This document shows, one piece after another, positions 24,621-34,789 of a DNA stretch of 64,000 nucleotides; position 1 is the stretch's first letter, and every line of letters starts with the position of its first letter. A program made the position numbers and the translations under genes. The stretch comes from JACADW01 sp963747985 (lineage in GTDB: Bacteria; Acidobacteriota; UBA6911). Where the stretch lies: contig CAVVHG010000013.1 of assembly GCA_963747985.1 (NCBI GenBank), forward strand, positions 62,001 through 126,000, in the 5' to 3' direction. The notes below the pieces were generated by a model. That model did not search any database and was not told the DNA's origin. It worked only from the letters and a program-made list of their open reading frames with translations.

Positions 24621-26030
24621 ATGGAGAATGTAGGTAAGGTAGTCCAGATCATTGGTCCCGTCGTCGACTGCGAGTTTGACGCCGAGCACCTCCCGCCGAT
24701 TTACAGCGGCATAATCATCGAGGGGGAGATCCCGGGCGGGCAGATCCGGGTGACCGCCGAGGTGCAGCAGCACCTGGGCGAGGCGCGGGTGCGTTGCGTA
24801 AGCCTTCAACCCACCGAGGGCATGGTGCGCGGCATGAGGGCCCTGGACACCGGGGGCCCGATCAGCATTCCCGTCGGAAGAGGGACACTCGGCAGGGTCA
24901 TGAACGTGATCGGCGAACCTGTAGATAAACTGGGTGAAATCAAGGCCACCAAGTTCTACCCCATCCACCGCCCTGCGCCGACCTTCGAGGAACAGTCAAC
25001 CGAGACCACGATGCTCGAAACCGGCATCAAGGTAATCGATCTTCTCGAGCCGTATGTCCGTGGGGGCAAGATCGGCCTCTTCGGCGGGGCGGGTGTGGGT
25101 AAGACCATCATCATCATGGAAATGATCCACCGGATTGCCTTGCACCACGGCGGCTTCTCCGTGTTCGCGGGGGTCGGAGAAAGGACACGCGAGGGGAATG
25201 ACCTCTGGCTCGAGATGAAGGAGTCCGGGGTGATCGACAAGGCAGCTCTGATCTATGGCCAGATGACCGAGCCGCCCGGCGCGCGGCTGCGCGTCGGTCT
25301 CACCGGGCTGACCGTAGCGGAGTATTTCCGCGACGAAGAAGGCCAGGATGTTCTCCTTTTCATCGACAACATTTTCCGGTTCACACAAGCCGGTTCCGAG
25401 GTCTCCGCACTCCTGGGGCGCATGCCCTCCGCCGTGGGTTACCAGCCGAACCTCGCGACGGAAATGGGCGAACTGCAGGAACGGATCACCTCTACGAAGC
25501 GCGGCTCCATTACATCGATCCAGGCGATTTACGTGCCGGCGGACGATTACACCGATCCGGCACCGGCAACTACCTTCTCTCACCTGGACGCAACGACCAA
25601 CCTCGAAAGGAAGATTGCTGAGTTGGGCATCTACCCTGCGGTCGATCCGCTGGCATCCACGTCACGGATTCTCGATCCCAGGGTTATCGGCGAGGATCAC
25701 TACAAGGTCGCACGCGAGGTCAAACGGATCCTGCAGCGCTATAAGGACCTTCAGGACATCATCGCGATTCTCGGCATCGACGAGTTGGCTGATGAAGACA
25801 AGCTCATCGTGAGCCGTGCGCGGAAGATCCAGAAGTTCCTCTCCCAGCCGTTCTACGTCGGCGAGCAGTTCATCGGGATCCCCGGTAAGTACGTGGCCGT
25901 AAAAGACAGCATCGAGAGCTTCCGAGGGATATGCGAGGGGACTTATGATCACATCCCCGAGCAGGCGTTCTACAATGTGGGAGGAATCGAGGAGGTGCTG
26001 GAGAAGGCCAAGCAGCTCTCAGCCGCCTGA
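24621..26030 (+). CDS. atpD: F0F1 ATP synthase subunit beta
   Basis: A 469-residue catalytic subunit. ATG 24621 follows GAGGAG at a good distance; twenty upstream in-frame codons are rejected because beta subunits start just before VGKVVQIIGPVVD. The Walker A GGAGVGKT lies near residue 157, the catalytic glutamate region GERTREGND near 190, LLFIDNIFRFTQAGSEVSALLGRMPSAVGYQP near 250-280, and the ATP synthase alpha/beta signature PAVDPLASTS near 345. It hydrolyses or makes ATP at the F1 catalytic sites. It follows atpG after 97 bases. Confidence 0.99.
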   Translation: MENVGKVVQIIGPVVDCEFDAEHLPPIYSGIIIEGEIPGGQIRVTAEVQQHLGEARVRCVSLQPTEGMVRGMRALDTGGPISIPVGRGTLGRVMNVIGEPVDKLGEIKATKFYPIHRPAPTFEEQSTETTMLETGIKVIDLLEPYVRGGKIGLFGGAGVGKTIIIMEMIHRIALHHGGFSVFAGVGERTREGNDLWLEMKESGVIDKAALIYGQMTEPPGARLRVGLTGLTVAEYFRDEEGQDVLLFIDNIFRFTQAGSEVSALLGRMPSAVGYQPNLATEMGELQERITSTKRGSITSIQAIYVPADDYTDPAPATTFSHLDATTNLERKIAELGIYPAVDPLASTSRILDPRVIGEDHYKVAREVKRILQRYKDLQDIIAILGIDELADEDKLIVSRARKIQKFLSQPFYVGEQFIGIPGKYVAVKDSIESFRGICEGTYDHIPEQAFYNVGGIEEVLEKAKQLSAA

Positions 26031-26102
26031 CACCGGCCCGTCCGAGGCACGGCCGTAAGGCCGGCAGGACGATGAGGAAACGTTCTACCGGGAATCGAAA
26101 AA

Positions 26103-26537
26103 ATGGCACTGCCCCAGAAGATAGACTTGAGGATAGCGACCGCGGAGCGTTTGTTGTTCAGCGGTCTCGTCGATGCAGTGACCGTCCCTTCCACGAAGGG
26201 CTACCTCGGCATACTGCCCGGCCACGCACCGCTGCTGACGGAACTGGGCATAGGCAACATCAGCTATACGATCGGAACCCGCACCGAGTTTCTCTCTTGT
26301 GCCTGGGGTTTCCTCGAAGTGCTTCCCGAGCGTGTGATCGTCCTCGCCCAAACGGCTGAACTGGCCCGCGACGTCGACCGCGCCCGCGCGGAGCAGGCCC
26401 GTTCCAGGGCGGAGCAGCGCCTGTTCTCCAAGGATCCGGATATCGATTTCGTCCGGGCCCAGCTCGCCCTGCTGCGCGCAATCTCCCGCCTGGACGCCGT
26501 GCGCATGCATGAGCGCGTGGGCCCCGCCGTGAAGTAG
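26103..26537 (+). CDS. atpC: F0F1 ATP synthase subunit epsilon
   Basis: A 144-residue protein with the N-terminal beta sandwich (LRIATAERLLFSGLVDAVTVPSTKGYLGILPGHAPLLTELGIG, then FLEVLPERVIVLAQTAELARDVD) and a C-terminal helical hairpin (RARAEQARSRAEQRL). Epsilon controls F1 rotation and ATP hydrolysis. It is the last atp gene here and lies 72 bases after atpD. No terminator with a T-run follows. Confidence 0.96.
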   Translation: MALPQKIDLRIATAERLLFSGLVDAVTVPSTKGYLGILPGHAPLLTELGIGNISYTIGTRTEFLSCAWGFLEVLPERVIVLAQTAELARDVDRARAEQARSRAEQRLFSKDPDIDFVRAQLALLRAISRLDAVRMHERVGPAVK

Positions 26538-26890
26538 CTGCGATTCGGGCACATCGCCGGCTATACCAGACCGAAACTACAATCCGGCGCCGACGATCCG
26601 GCTCGCTTTTGGGACGCCATGCCCCGGGTTTCGGCGGGGTTCACATGTGAATCTTCCGCCGCGGGCTTCAGCCCCCGGAGAGACAGTCCGCCAGGGCGGC
26701 TCGAGCCCGTACCGACCGAGCAGGAGCGCTAGCAGGTCTCCCGGCTGATGCCTTTGATACAGAAGGCGCAGGTGGGACTGTGCAAGGCAGACCATGGCCC
26801 CGTATTGCAGCTATGGCCGAATGCTGATGGGAGGAAGTGGGACAGAGTAGGCGCGCTCCGCCCCTCTGCTCGCGCCGGCCGCTGATCCGC
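26538..26890. other. Gene-free region after atpC
   Basis: About 350 bases without a convincing reading frame on either strand. Two small palindromes are visible: TCACATGTGA at 26641-26650 and GGGCT-TC-AGCCC at 26663-26674 within a GC-rich stretch. Neither is followed by a T-tract. Both the atp operon (plus) and the TPR-like gene (minus) end at this region, so it must hold whatever ends both transcripts. Confidence 0.5.
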
Positions 26891-27970
26891 CTATGCGCTC
26901 GCTGCCGGCTTATCAGCCGCGAGCTCGGTCTCGGCTCTCTTGTATATCTTGTCAATCCCGATCGTCGTGTTGTTGTGGATCGCCTTGTAGATCTTTTCCA
27001 GGTGTTCCTTTGCCTGCTCGGAGAACTCACCTTTAAGCAGATATGCTTTGGCAAAGGAAAGGGGCGCCTCGTCGTTCTCGACTTTTCCCAGTCTCCACTG
27101 GGAGAGCCCGATGTAGTAGTATGCCATATCGAATTTCGGATCGACTGTCAGTGACTTTTCCAGCTCCCGGATGGCATCGGCAAACTTGTCCTTGTCGTAG
27201 TAGTTTACCCCGATGAGGTAATAGCATCCCCGCTTGGTCTTGGCGACCGCGTCGCGCCACGTCGCTTCGGGAGTGGCATCCGGCTTCTTTGCGGAGGTGA
27301 GGGCCTTCAGGGTGAGTTCAGCGAATTCGGCAGCCTTGTCGAATTGTTTCTCCTTGGAGTACTTGTCGACGAATTCCATCCACAGATCGAAGCGGCCCGC
27401 ATACTCCGGGTAGGACATGGTCTTTTCAACCCATTCCCTCTGCTTCGCCAGATCATTCATCTTCTTGTAGGTCTCCTCGATCATGAAGGCCAGGGAGCCG
27501 TCCGGCTTGACGGCGTAGATCCTCAGCCCGTAATCCAGAAACTTCTGATCGTGTCCCAGCTGTCGGGCGGCATCCGCGGCGTAGCCGACGGTTTGGAGGT
27601 CATTCGGGAAGTATTTCATCCACCGTTCCGCAAGGCTCTCCAGCCTGTCGTACTTCTTCTCCTTCTGGAGTTCGTACATGAGGGTGAGGAAAGAGGTCAC
27701 GATATACTGCTGGAGCTTCGACTGCGGGTACTTCTCCATGAACGCCAGAAGCATGTCGCCCCGCTTGTCGAGATCCTTCTCGTTCACTCCCTTTTCGTAG
27801 GCGTCGTACTCTTCCTCGGTGTATTCCTGTGTCTCCTGTTCGACGGTCTGTGCCGGCTTCGCCTGGGGTTTCTGGGCGGGCTGGGCTTGAGAAAACATGG
27901 CAGGCACCGACATCAGCAGGAGCGCTGCCGCCAGGAGTGCGATAAAGATCCTCTTATTACCAGGCTTCAT
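26891..27970 (-). CDS. Secreted TPR-like repeat protein
   Basis: A 359-residue protein. I choose ATG 27970, preceded by a GAGGGGGGG ribosome site; the open frame reaches 12 codons further. A signal peptide (MKPGNKRIFIALLAAALLLMSVPAMFSQA) is followed by a proline/glutamine/lysine-rich linker and then helical repeats of TPR type, for instance YNYYD-KDKFADAIRELEKSLTVDPKFDMAYYYIG-like segments in the C-terminal half. Such proteins serve as periplasmic scaffolds; the partner is unknown. It stands alone, convergent with the atp operon. Confidence 0.72.
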   Translation of the reverse strand: MKPGNKRIFIALLAAALLLMSVPAMFSQAQPAQKPQAKPAQTVEQETQEYTEEEYDAYEKGVNEKDLDKRGDMLLAFMEKYPQSKLQQYIVTSFLTLMYELQKEKKYDRLESLAERWMKYFPNDLQTVGYAADAARQLGHDQKFLDYGLRIYAVKPDGSLAFMIEETYKKMNDLAKQREWVEKTMSYPEYAGRFDLWMEFVDKYSKEKQFDKAAEFAELTLKALTSAKKPDATPEATWRDAVAKTKRGCYYLIGVNYYDKDKFADAIRELEKSLTVDPKFDMAYYYIGLSQWRLGKVENDEAPLSFAKAYLLKGEFSEQAKEHLEKIYKAIHNNTTIGIDKIYKRAETELAADKPAASA

Positions 27971-28186
27971 TGCTGGACCCCCCCTCGGGAATCGAATCTG
28001 ACGCATTGTATGAGATCGTCAAAATTCAAATCAACTATATTGTATTCGACCTTGCGTCCACCGGTCCCTCCTGATGATGGGAAATCAACGGGAAAGTTTC
28101 ACTCAGGGGGTTGTGCCTCCGGAGCGCGTCTGTCGAGGAAGCGATGGTGATTCCCCGTGGCCGGGATCTGCTGCCGCCGCACGGTA

Positions 28187-29317
28187 TCAGATCCGCAGGA
28201 AGGTGCGGTTGCGATACAGGTAGTAGAGGCCGAGCCAGAGGATCCCCAGAGCTCCGGACGCCAGCAGGAGGTTACCGAAAGCGCCCAGGTGCCTCGCAAG
28301 ACCTGCAAAGAGTGTGGTGCTGATCTGCGAGAAACTGATGATGTCCGGAGCGATGTACGCGACGATGGCGTTCATGCCGATGACAATGAAGAAGAACGCC
28401 CAGCGCTGGTAGCCCTTGACGTCGATCACCCAATAGAACAGTGCCAGGAGCAACAGGCAGAGGCCGCCCGACCACAGTACCATCGAACTCGTCCAGATGT
28501 GCTTGATGATCGGGCATTCGAATCCCCATAACCAGCCTGCGGCAAGGCACCCTATTCCTGAAATAGCGAGTGAAAGCGCCTTGCGCACGCCTGAGAGCGA
28601 GGAGCGCAGCAGGTGCCCGGCCAGGACACCCATCAACACCGTCGCTCCAAATCCCAGGCTGCTGAGGATCCAGGTGTAGGTGGTGCCGTCCTGGAAGCGG
28701 CCCAACAGGGCCTTGTCGATCCACATTGCCAGGTTCCCGTCCGGAGTCAGGACGCCGGCACCGTGACCCGGAACCGGAACGAATCGCATCAACGCCCAGT
28801 AGGCAGCCAGCAGCGAGCCTGTCAGCGCCGCCTGACCGCGAATCGGGAGTTCGACAAGCGCAATTCCTGAAATCAGGTAACCGGCCGCGATGGCCTGAAG
28901 CGTGTTGCTGTAGAACTGGAGGTTGTTGACGTCGAAGGCCAGCAGATGCCCTTGCGCGACCATTCCCAGGATCCAGAGCACGACCACGCGGTAGATCAGC
29001 TTGCCATAGATTTTGCGCCGGCCATCCCCGCGCTCGATGCGCTTTCCCAGCGAGAACGGCATGGCTACCCCCACGATGAAGAGGAACAGCGGCATTATCA
29101 GGTCCCAGCCGACGAAGCCTTCCCATTCCACATGATCAAATTGGCGATCCAGCCAGAGCGGGAGCGGGTTGGAAAAGAGTTTGAAGAACTCCATCACGAA
29201 CGGGCCGCCTCCCGCGATCCAGAACATGTCAAATCCGCGTAAGGCGTCCACTGACACCACGCGCTGCGTGGCAACCGAACCTGATGCTTTCGTACCGGTG
29301 GAGCCGCTATGACTCAT
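28187..29317 (-). CDS. NagX/DUF5009-type membrane acyltransferase homologue
   Basis: A 376-residue membrane protein with about ten hydrophobic helices. The N-terminal VVSVDALRGFDMFWIAGGG and MPLFLFIVGVAMPFSLGKR are the hallmark of the heparan-alpha-glucosaminide N-acetyltransferase (HGSNAT)/NagX/DUF5009 family, which transfers acetyl groups across membranes to amino sugars. A sugar acetylation function is therefore possible. The conserved histidine of HGSNAT is not clearly identified here. There is no sugar catabolic gene beside it. The start ATG 29317 fits the family N-terminus after a short polar leader. Confidence 0.75.
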   Translation of the reverse strand: MSHSGSTGTKASGSVATQRVVSVDALRGFDMFWIAGGGPFVMEFFKLFSNPLPLWLDRQFDHVEWEGFVGWDLIMPLFLFIVGVAMPFSLGKRIERGDGRRKIYGKLIYRVVVLWILGMVAQGHLLAFDVNNLQFYSNTLQAIAAGYLISGIALVELPIRGQAALTGSLLAAYWALMRFVPVPGHGAGVLTPDGNLAMWIDKALLGRFQDGTTYTWILSSLGFGATVLMGVLAGHLLRSSLSGVRKALSLAISGIGCLAAGWLWGFECPIIKHIWTSSMVLWSGGLCLLLLALFYWVIDVKGYQRWAFFFIVIGMNAIVAYIAPDIISFSQISTTLFAGLARHLGAFGNLLLASGALGILWLGLYYLYRNRTFLRI

Positions 29318-29492
29318 TTCTCTTCTCCAGTTGAGGGGTAGTGCCCCCGACCCTTCAGCTTCAGGCCGGGGTGTTGGACAGATCCGAACAATGACGGGCG
29401 CCTATTATAGGGCCGGGTGGAAACGATTGAACAGCGAAACGTGAAGGCGCCTGGTCGCGAAATGCCGGGCCGGCAGGGGATGGCGGGGAGAG

Positions 29493-29567
29493 TGGCTGGG
29501 AGACAGGGATTCGAACCCCGATTAAGTGGTCCAGAGCCACCCGTCCTACCGTTAGACGATCTCCCAG
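29493..29567 (-). tRNA. tRNA-Gln (anticodon CTG)
   Basis: The 75-base sequence on the minus strand folds as a cloverleaf: acceptor CTGGGAG with CTCCCAG, D stem CGTC with GACG, anticodon stem GGTGG with CCACT around loop CTCTGGA (anticodon CTG), T arm CGGGG-TTCGAAT-CCCTG, and an encoded 3' CCA. Anticodon CTG reads CAG glutamine codons. Confidence 0.95.
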
Positions 29568-29583
29568 CTGCAAAAGCATGCCT

Positions 29584-29612
29584 ATGTTAAGGAATAACGC
29601 CCCCAAATTCAA
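29584..29612 (-). promoter_or_regulatory. Candidate promoter of tRNA-Gln
   Basis: On the minus strand, TTGAAT and TAACAT are separated by exactly 17 bases and end 16 bases before the tRNA 5' end. Both are fair sigma-70 hexamers at the distance expected for a tRNA gene. Confidence 0.55.
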
Positions 29613-29675
29613 GAGTGGAGAACCCCTCGAAGCGGCGCGGCGGGCGGGAATCGCGGGGCTTGATCGTCGCTGCCT

Positions 29676-30122
29676 TCACAGCCAGCGCAGCACTTCGGAA
29701 GCGTGCCTGCCCGGCTTGGTGTCGCGGATTATTTCCGCAATGCGGCCGTCTTTTCCAATGACGCAGGTGACCCTCTCCACAAGCTTGAAGACGAGAAAAC
29801 TGGTGACCTTGACTCCGTAGAGCCGGCAGAGCTCAAAGTCGGGATCGGGCAGCAAATCGAACGGGAGCCCCTCCGCCTGACGGAAGGCGATGTCTGCATC
29901 CGCCGTGTCGGGGCTGACGCCGAAGATCACAGTGTCGTTTTGTTCAAACTCCCTGAAAAGTTCGCGGAACCCGCGAGCCTCAGCGGTTCAGCCGGGAGTC
30001 CCTTCACGGGAGAAGAAATAGAGCACGACGTTCTTCTTGCCGATGAAATCATCCAGGCAGACGATCCTGCCATCCTGCGTGCGCGCGGTGAAACGCGGCG
30101 CAAGGCTGCCCATAGTCAGCAT
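29676..30122 (-). CDS. Probable selenoprotein peroxiredoxin (Bcp/PrxQ type) with in-frame TGA
   Basis: Read from ATG 30122, the frame gives MLTMGSLAPRFTARTQDGRI, then KNVVLYFFSREGTPG, then TGA at 29990-29988, and continues TAEARGFRELFREFEQ to the normal stop at 29678, 148 residues in total. The family motif is TPGCT, so TGA stands exactly where the peroxidatic cysteine (residue 45) should be. The downstream part is fully conserved (VIFGVSPD, LPFDLLPDPDFELCRLYGV, RVTCVIGKDGRI). I therefore read the TGA as selenocysteine. The resolving cysteine position five residues on is arginine, so a 1-Cys (1-Sec) mechanism is likely. Bcp enzymes reduce hydroperoxides. GGGGGAG precedes the start. Alternatives are a nonsense mutation or sequencing error. 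Confidence 0.8.
29953..29983 (-). promoter_or_regulatory. SECIS-like hairpin downstream of the in-frame TGA
   Basis: Four bases after the TGA, CTGA (29983-29980) pairs with TCAG (29956-29953), and above an internal loop CGCGG pairs with CCGCG around the apical loop GTT. The loop starts with G, 17 bases after the TGA, which lies in the range described for bacterial SECIS elements recognised by SelB. The structure is by eye, not computed. Confidence 0.55.
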
Positions 30123-30132
30123 CTTCTCCCCC

Positions 30133-30262
30133 TTCGACGTCGGGATCGGAGTCAGCATCGCAATCGATATCGAGATGCGAATTCATGAATGGCCGACGCG
30201 CCTTTCGATTGATGCCGGCCTTCGCGCGATCGCGACAGCGATCCCGATACCGACCCCGATGG
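30133..30262. repeat. Palindromic hexanucleotide element, ATCGGn family, copy 2
   Basis: Left arm from 30133 (GTCGGGATCGGAGTCAGCAT and on) and right arm ending at 30262 (GCGATCCCGATACCGACCCC) are imperfect complements made of 6-base units, with a loop of about 50 bases. Right after it, GGTAACCTTG (30261-30270) and CAAGGTACC (30295-30303) form a second hairpin with an inner GCCCG/CGGGC stem. Both lie between the divergent peroxiredoxin and isomerase genes. Confidence 0.65.
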
Positions 30263-30433
30263 TAACCTTGATGCCCGGCCCGGTCGGGCGGTCCCAAGGT
30301 ACCACCATTCCCGGCGTTGTGCTACCATGCGTGGTCGCGCCGGAATGCAGGCACGGGCCGGCAAGGCTTGGTGCATGCATCGGGGCCGCGGGGGTGCGGC
30401 GGACGGAACCACTTGGAGAGGGAGGTTGCGAAG

Positions 30434-31720
<1,287 letters not shown>

Positions 31721-31839
31721 GAGCTGGATTCGGTGACCCGGAGATATGCCCGAAGACCGCCTGTCCCCGGTTCGCAATCCTCTTGCCGGCAACGACACCC
31801 GGAACTCACACACAAGTCTTTCCAGCAGGCAGAGCGACC

Positions 31840-33222
31840 ATGATGAATGACCGAGGACTTGCAGTCATCCCCCTCCTGGCAGTGCTGGCGTGTTCAGCAG
31901 CACTGATTTTGCTGGGAGTCGGAGTTTTTCACGTCGGTTCGCCCCCGGAGATCCGGATAGTGGCCGGCGCCCCGGTGATCGGCAAGCAGACCGGGATCAG
32001 GATTGAAGTGTCAGAACCACGGCGAGGATTGAGCGACGTGAAGGTCGAACTTGTCCAGGGCGACAAGACCGGCAGGCTTCTGGAAAAGGCTTATCAGCCG
32101 CGCGGGCAGTTTCGCTTCTGGGGTCCCCGCACCGAGCGGGACACCCTCACATGCGAAGCCGGGCGGTCGGCTGTCCCATGGCTGATCGAAGGGAACGCGA
32201 CTGTGAGGGTGACGGCCGGGCGTGCCGGCACCTGGCTTCGCGGCCCTGGTCCTGAGATCCGCGAACTGACCCTGCCGGTTCGCCTCACCCCGCCTGCTCT
32301 GCAGGTGAAGTCCGGCGGGACTTACGTGAATCAGGGCGGGTGCGAGGTCGTTGTCTACCAGGTCGGTGAGAGCGCCGTGCGTGACGGGGTTCGGTCCGGC
32401 ACCTGGTGGTTCCCCGGATATCCCTTGCCAGGTGGAGGCAAGCAGGATCGCTTTGCTCTGTTCGCGGTTCCATACGACGTGACCGGCCCTGACCCCCGCC
32501 TGGTTGCGGTCGACGGGGCAGGGAACGAGGCCGAGGCGAGGATACTGGACAGGTTCACGCAGAAGGCGTTCAGAAGAGACACGATCCAATTGACCGCTTC
32601 CTTCCTCGGGAAGGTCGTTCCCGAAATCATGTCTCATTCGCCGCAGTTGCAGGATCGAGGAAACCTGGTCGACAATTTCCTGGAGATCAACACGAAGCTG
32701 CGGCAGGAGAATGCAGGCGAATTGAAGAAGATGGCGGCCGCCTCACGACAGCGTTTCCTGTGGCGCCGACCGTTCCTCATGATGCGTAACGGCAAAGCCA
32801 TGGCAGGGTTTGGTGACCACCGGACCTACCGTTACGAAGGCAAGGATCTCGACAGTCAGGATCATCTCGGATTCGACCTGGCCGTCACCCGGCATTCACC
32901 GGTGCCCGCCGCCAACGACGGTGTCGTCGTCTGCGCAAGGTACTTCGGCATCTACGGAAACACGGTGGTGATCGATCACGGATACGGGCTCATGAGCCTT
33001 TACGGGCACCTGTCCTCGATAGGAGTCAAGGACGGCCAGCAGGTCAAGAGGGGCGAGGTCCTGGGGACCACGGGAGAAACCGGCCTGGCAGGCGGGGATC
33101 ACCTGCATTTCACGACCCTGCTGCAGGGATTGCCCGTCAATCCCGTGGAATGGTGGGACGCGCACTGGATTGAGGACCGGATTGCGGGGAAGCTCGGTGC
33201 AGCGTTGCCGTTCGAACGGTGA
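31840..33222 (+). CDS. M23-family (LytM-type) peptidase, membrane-anchored
   Basis: A 460-residue protein starting MMNDRGLAVIPLLAV at ATG 31840; an overlapping longer frame from 31027 runs through the isomerase gene and is rejected. One N-terminal membrane helix (about 7-28) is followed by a beta-rich region and a C-terminal M23 domain from about residue 315: HRTYRYEGKDLDSQDHLGFDLAV supplies the HxxxD zinc ligands, then DGVVVCARYFGIYGNTVVIDHGYGLMSLYGHLSSI and the HLHF motif. Such enzymes cut peptidoglycan cross-links or, if a ligand is missing, activate amidases; here both ligand motifs are intact. It follows the isomerase by 119 bases. Confidence 0.87.
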   Translation: MMNDRGLAVIPLLAVLACSAALILLGVGVFHVGSPPEIRIVAGAPVIGKQTGIRIEVSEPRRGLSDVKVELVQGDKTGRLLEKAYQPRGQFRFWGPRTERDTLTCEAGRSAVPWLIEGNATVRVTAGRAGTWLRGPGPEIRELTLPVRLTPPALQVKSGGTYVNQGGCEVVVYQVGESAVRDGVRSGTWWFPGYPLPGGGKQDRFALFAVPYDVTGPDPRLVAVDGAGNEAEARILDRFTQKAFRRDTIQLTASFLGKVVPEIMSHSPQLQDRGNLVDNFLEINTKLRQENAGELKKMAAASRQRFLWRRPFLMMRNGKAMAGFGDHRTYRYEGKDLDSQDHLGFDLAVTRHSPVPAANDGVVVCARYFGIYGNTVVIDHGYGLMSLYGHLSSIGVKDGQQVKRGEVLGTTGETGLAGGDHLHFTTLLQGLPVNPVEWWDAHWIEDRIAGKLGAALPFER

Positions 33223-33244
33223 CCTGCGTGAGGCAGCCTGCAGC

Positions 33245-34567
33245 CTACCGGAAGAAGAGGATCCAGACCAGGGCAAACACCGGCAACAGTATCGGCAGGG
33301 AGTATTTGAAGACGTAACCGAAGAAGCTCGGGCAATCGACCCCGGCGTGCTCGGCGATGGACTTGACCATGAAGTTGGGCCCGTTGCCGATGTAGGTGTT
33401 GGCGCCGAAAAAGACCGCCCCGACCGAAATGGCCAGAAGAAATTGCCCGTGCTGGGCAATCAGGATCCTGACCTGCCCGGGATTGTTCAGCGCCAGGCCG
33501 TGGAGCCCCATCGCCGCGCTGAGGAAGTTGAGGTATGTCGGAGCGTTGTCGAGGATGCTTGACAGGGTGCCCGATGCCCAATAGAACCCGCCCGGGGAAC
33601 GGATCCCCAGATGGTCCGCATTGAGCGCCAGCCAGTCGAGAGCCGGAACCATCGTGGCGAATATGCCGGCGAAGAGGATTGCGACCTCTTTGATGGGTGT
33701 GAAGCTGAATTCGTTCCTGCGCAACGCTTCCTTGTTGGCGAAGCGGTGAGCCGCGATCGCCGCGCAGATCATGATGAACTCTCTGACCGGCGTCGCTGCG
33801 AAGACAGCTGCCAGGATAATGAACAGGAAAATGAAATTCTGCGATCCCATCACCTGGATCCTGGCGCCTCTTACCGGCCGGTGGCCGATTTCGAGGTACC
33901 TGCGATAGGCCAGGGTGTCAAACACGAGAAAGATGGCGAGCACCAGGCTGAGGGTCAACAGCCAGATCGGCCACACCTTGATGATCGTCCAGTGAAAAGG
34001 TACTCCGTTCAGATAGCCGAGGAAGAGCGGAGGATCGCCGATCGGAGTCAGCGCCCCGCCGATATTGCTGACCACAAAAATGAAGAAGACCACGTGAAAG
34101 CCGCGGATCCTCTGTTTGTTCATGCGGAGGAACGGCCGGATCATCAGCATCGACGCCCCGGTTGTCCCGAGCAGGTTTGAAACCACGGCACCCGCGGCAA
34201 GGATGAACGTGTTCAGCCACGGCGTGGCGTGGCGTTCCGTGTGGAGGAAGATCCCGCTCGAGGCGACGAAGAGCGACCCGATCAGCACGATGAAACTGAA
34301 GTATTCCACCGAGGTTTCCAGCATGCGCCGGACGTCGAGCGCCAGCGAGTAGTAGGCGAAGACGGCGAATCCCAGGCCAATCGACACGTGCGGGTAGTAT
34401 TTGTCCCACCATGCGCGGTTTATGAACGGCACCACGGCTATGGCTGCGAGCAGCAGGATGAACGGGGTGAGCATCCATCCCCTGACCGGCGGGATGGCGT
34501 TCTCAGCCGCGAACAGGGTGAGCGGGGAAAACACGCACGCCAGGAACAAAACGAAACGTGCAAGCAT
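33245..34567 (-). CDS. NhaD/ArsB-superfamily sodium:proton antiporter
   Basis: A 440-residue protein with an N-terminal signal-like helix and about eleven further transmembrane helices. NLLGTTGASMLMIRPFLRMNKQ and SNIGGALTPIGDPPLFLGYL are the duplicated re-entrant motifs of the ion transporter superfamily, in the form used by NhaD-type Na+/H+ antiporters, and NNAPTYLNFLS lies near the C-terminus. The likely role is sodium efflux and pH homeostasis. The gene is convergent with the M23 peptidase and divergent from a small membrane protein gene with a palindromic operator between them. Confidence 0.83.
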   Translation of the reverse strand: MLARFVLFLACVFSPLTLFAAENAIPPVRGWMLTPFILLLAAIAVVPFINRAWWDKYYPHVSIGLGFAVFAYYSLALDVRRMLETSVEYFSFIVLIGSLFVASSGIFLHTERHATPWLNTFILAAGAVVSNLLGTTGASMLMIRPFLRMNKQRIRGFHVVFFIFVVSNIGGALTPIGDPPLFLGYLNGVPFHWTIIKVWPIWLLTLSLVLAIFLVFDTLAYRRYLEIGHRPVRGARIQVMGSQNFIFLFIILAAVFAATPVREFIMICAAIAAHRFANKEALRRNEFSFTPIKEVAILFAGIFATMVPALDWLALNADHLGIRSPGGFYWASGTLSSILDNAPTYLNFLSAAMGLHGLALNNPGQVRILIAQHGQFLLAISVGAVFFGANTYIGNGPNFMVKSIAEHAGVDCPSFFGYVFKYSLPILLPVFALVWILFFR

Positions 34568-34714
34568 AACGGGCGGGAATCATATCAATCCCCCGTGATC
34601 GCTGACAAACACAATCAACGGCGCAGCGCCCGACGGGCGCGGCACAGGCCCCACCGCGGAGGTGCCCGGCTCGCGGACGGCAGCCTGGTGCATGCGCCCG
34701 ATCCCGCAGAAAAA

Positions 34715-34731
34715 ACTTTATAACATAAAGT
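34715..34731. promoter_or_regulatory. Palindromic operator candidate ACTTTAT-AAC-ATAAAGT
   Basis: A perfect 7-base inverted repeat with a 3-base spacer, AT-rich in a GC-rich genome, directly upstream of TTGACT (34734-34739), a good -35. It lies 59 bases before the membrane protein/winged-helix gene pair, and is the obvious site for a dimeric regulator, probably the winged-helix protein of the same operon. Confidence 0.6.
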
Positions 34732-34789
34732 ACTTGACTGCCCTTTGGCGCTCGTGAGAAGATCCTCCCGTGGTTCGGGAGATCAGGCC

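Noticed and set aside
26538..26890. Small RNA or gene after atpC
   Set aside because: No coding frame, no promoter-terminator pair and only short palindromes without T-tracts.
29988..29990. The TGA as a simple pseudogene mutation
   Set aside because: It falls exactly on the catalytic cysteine, both sides are conserved, and a SECIS-like hairpin follows; kept as an alternative only.
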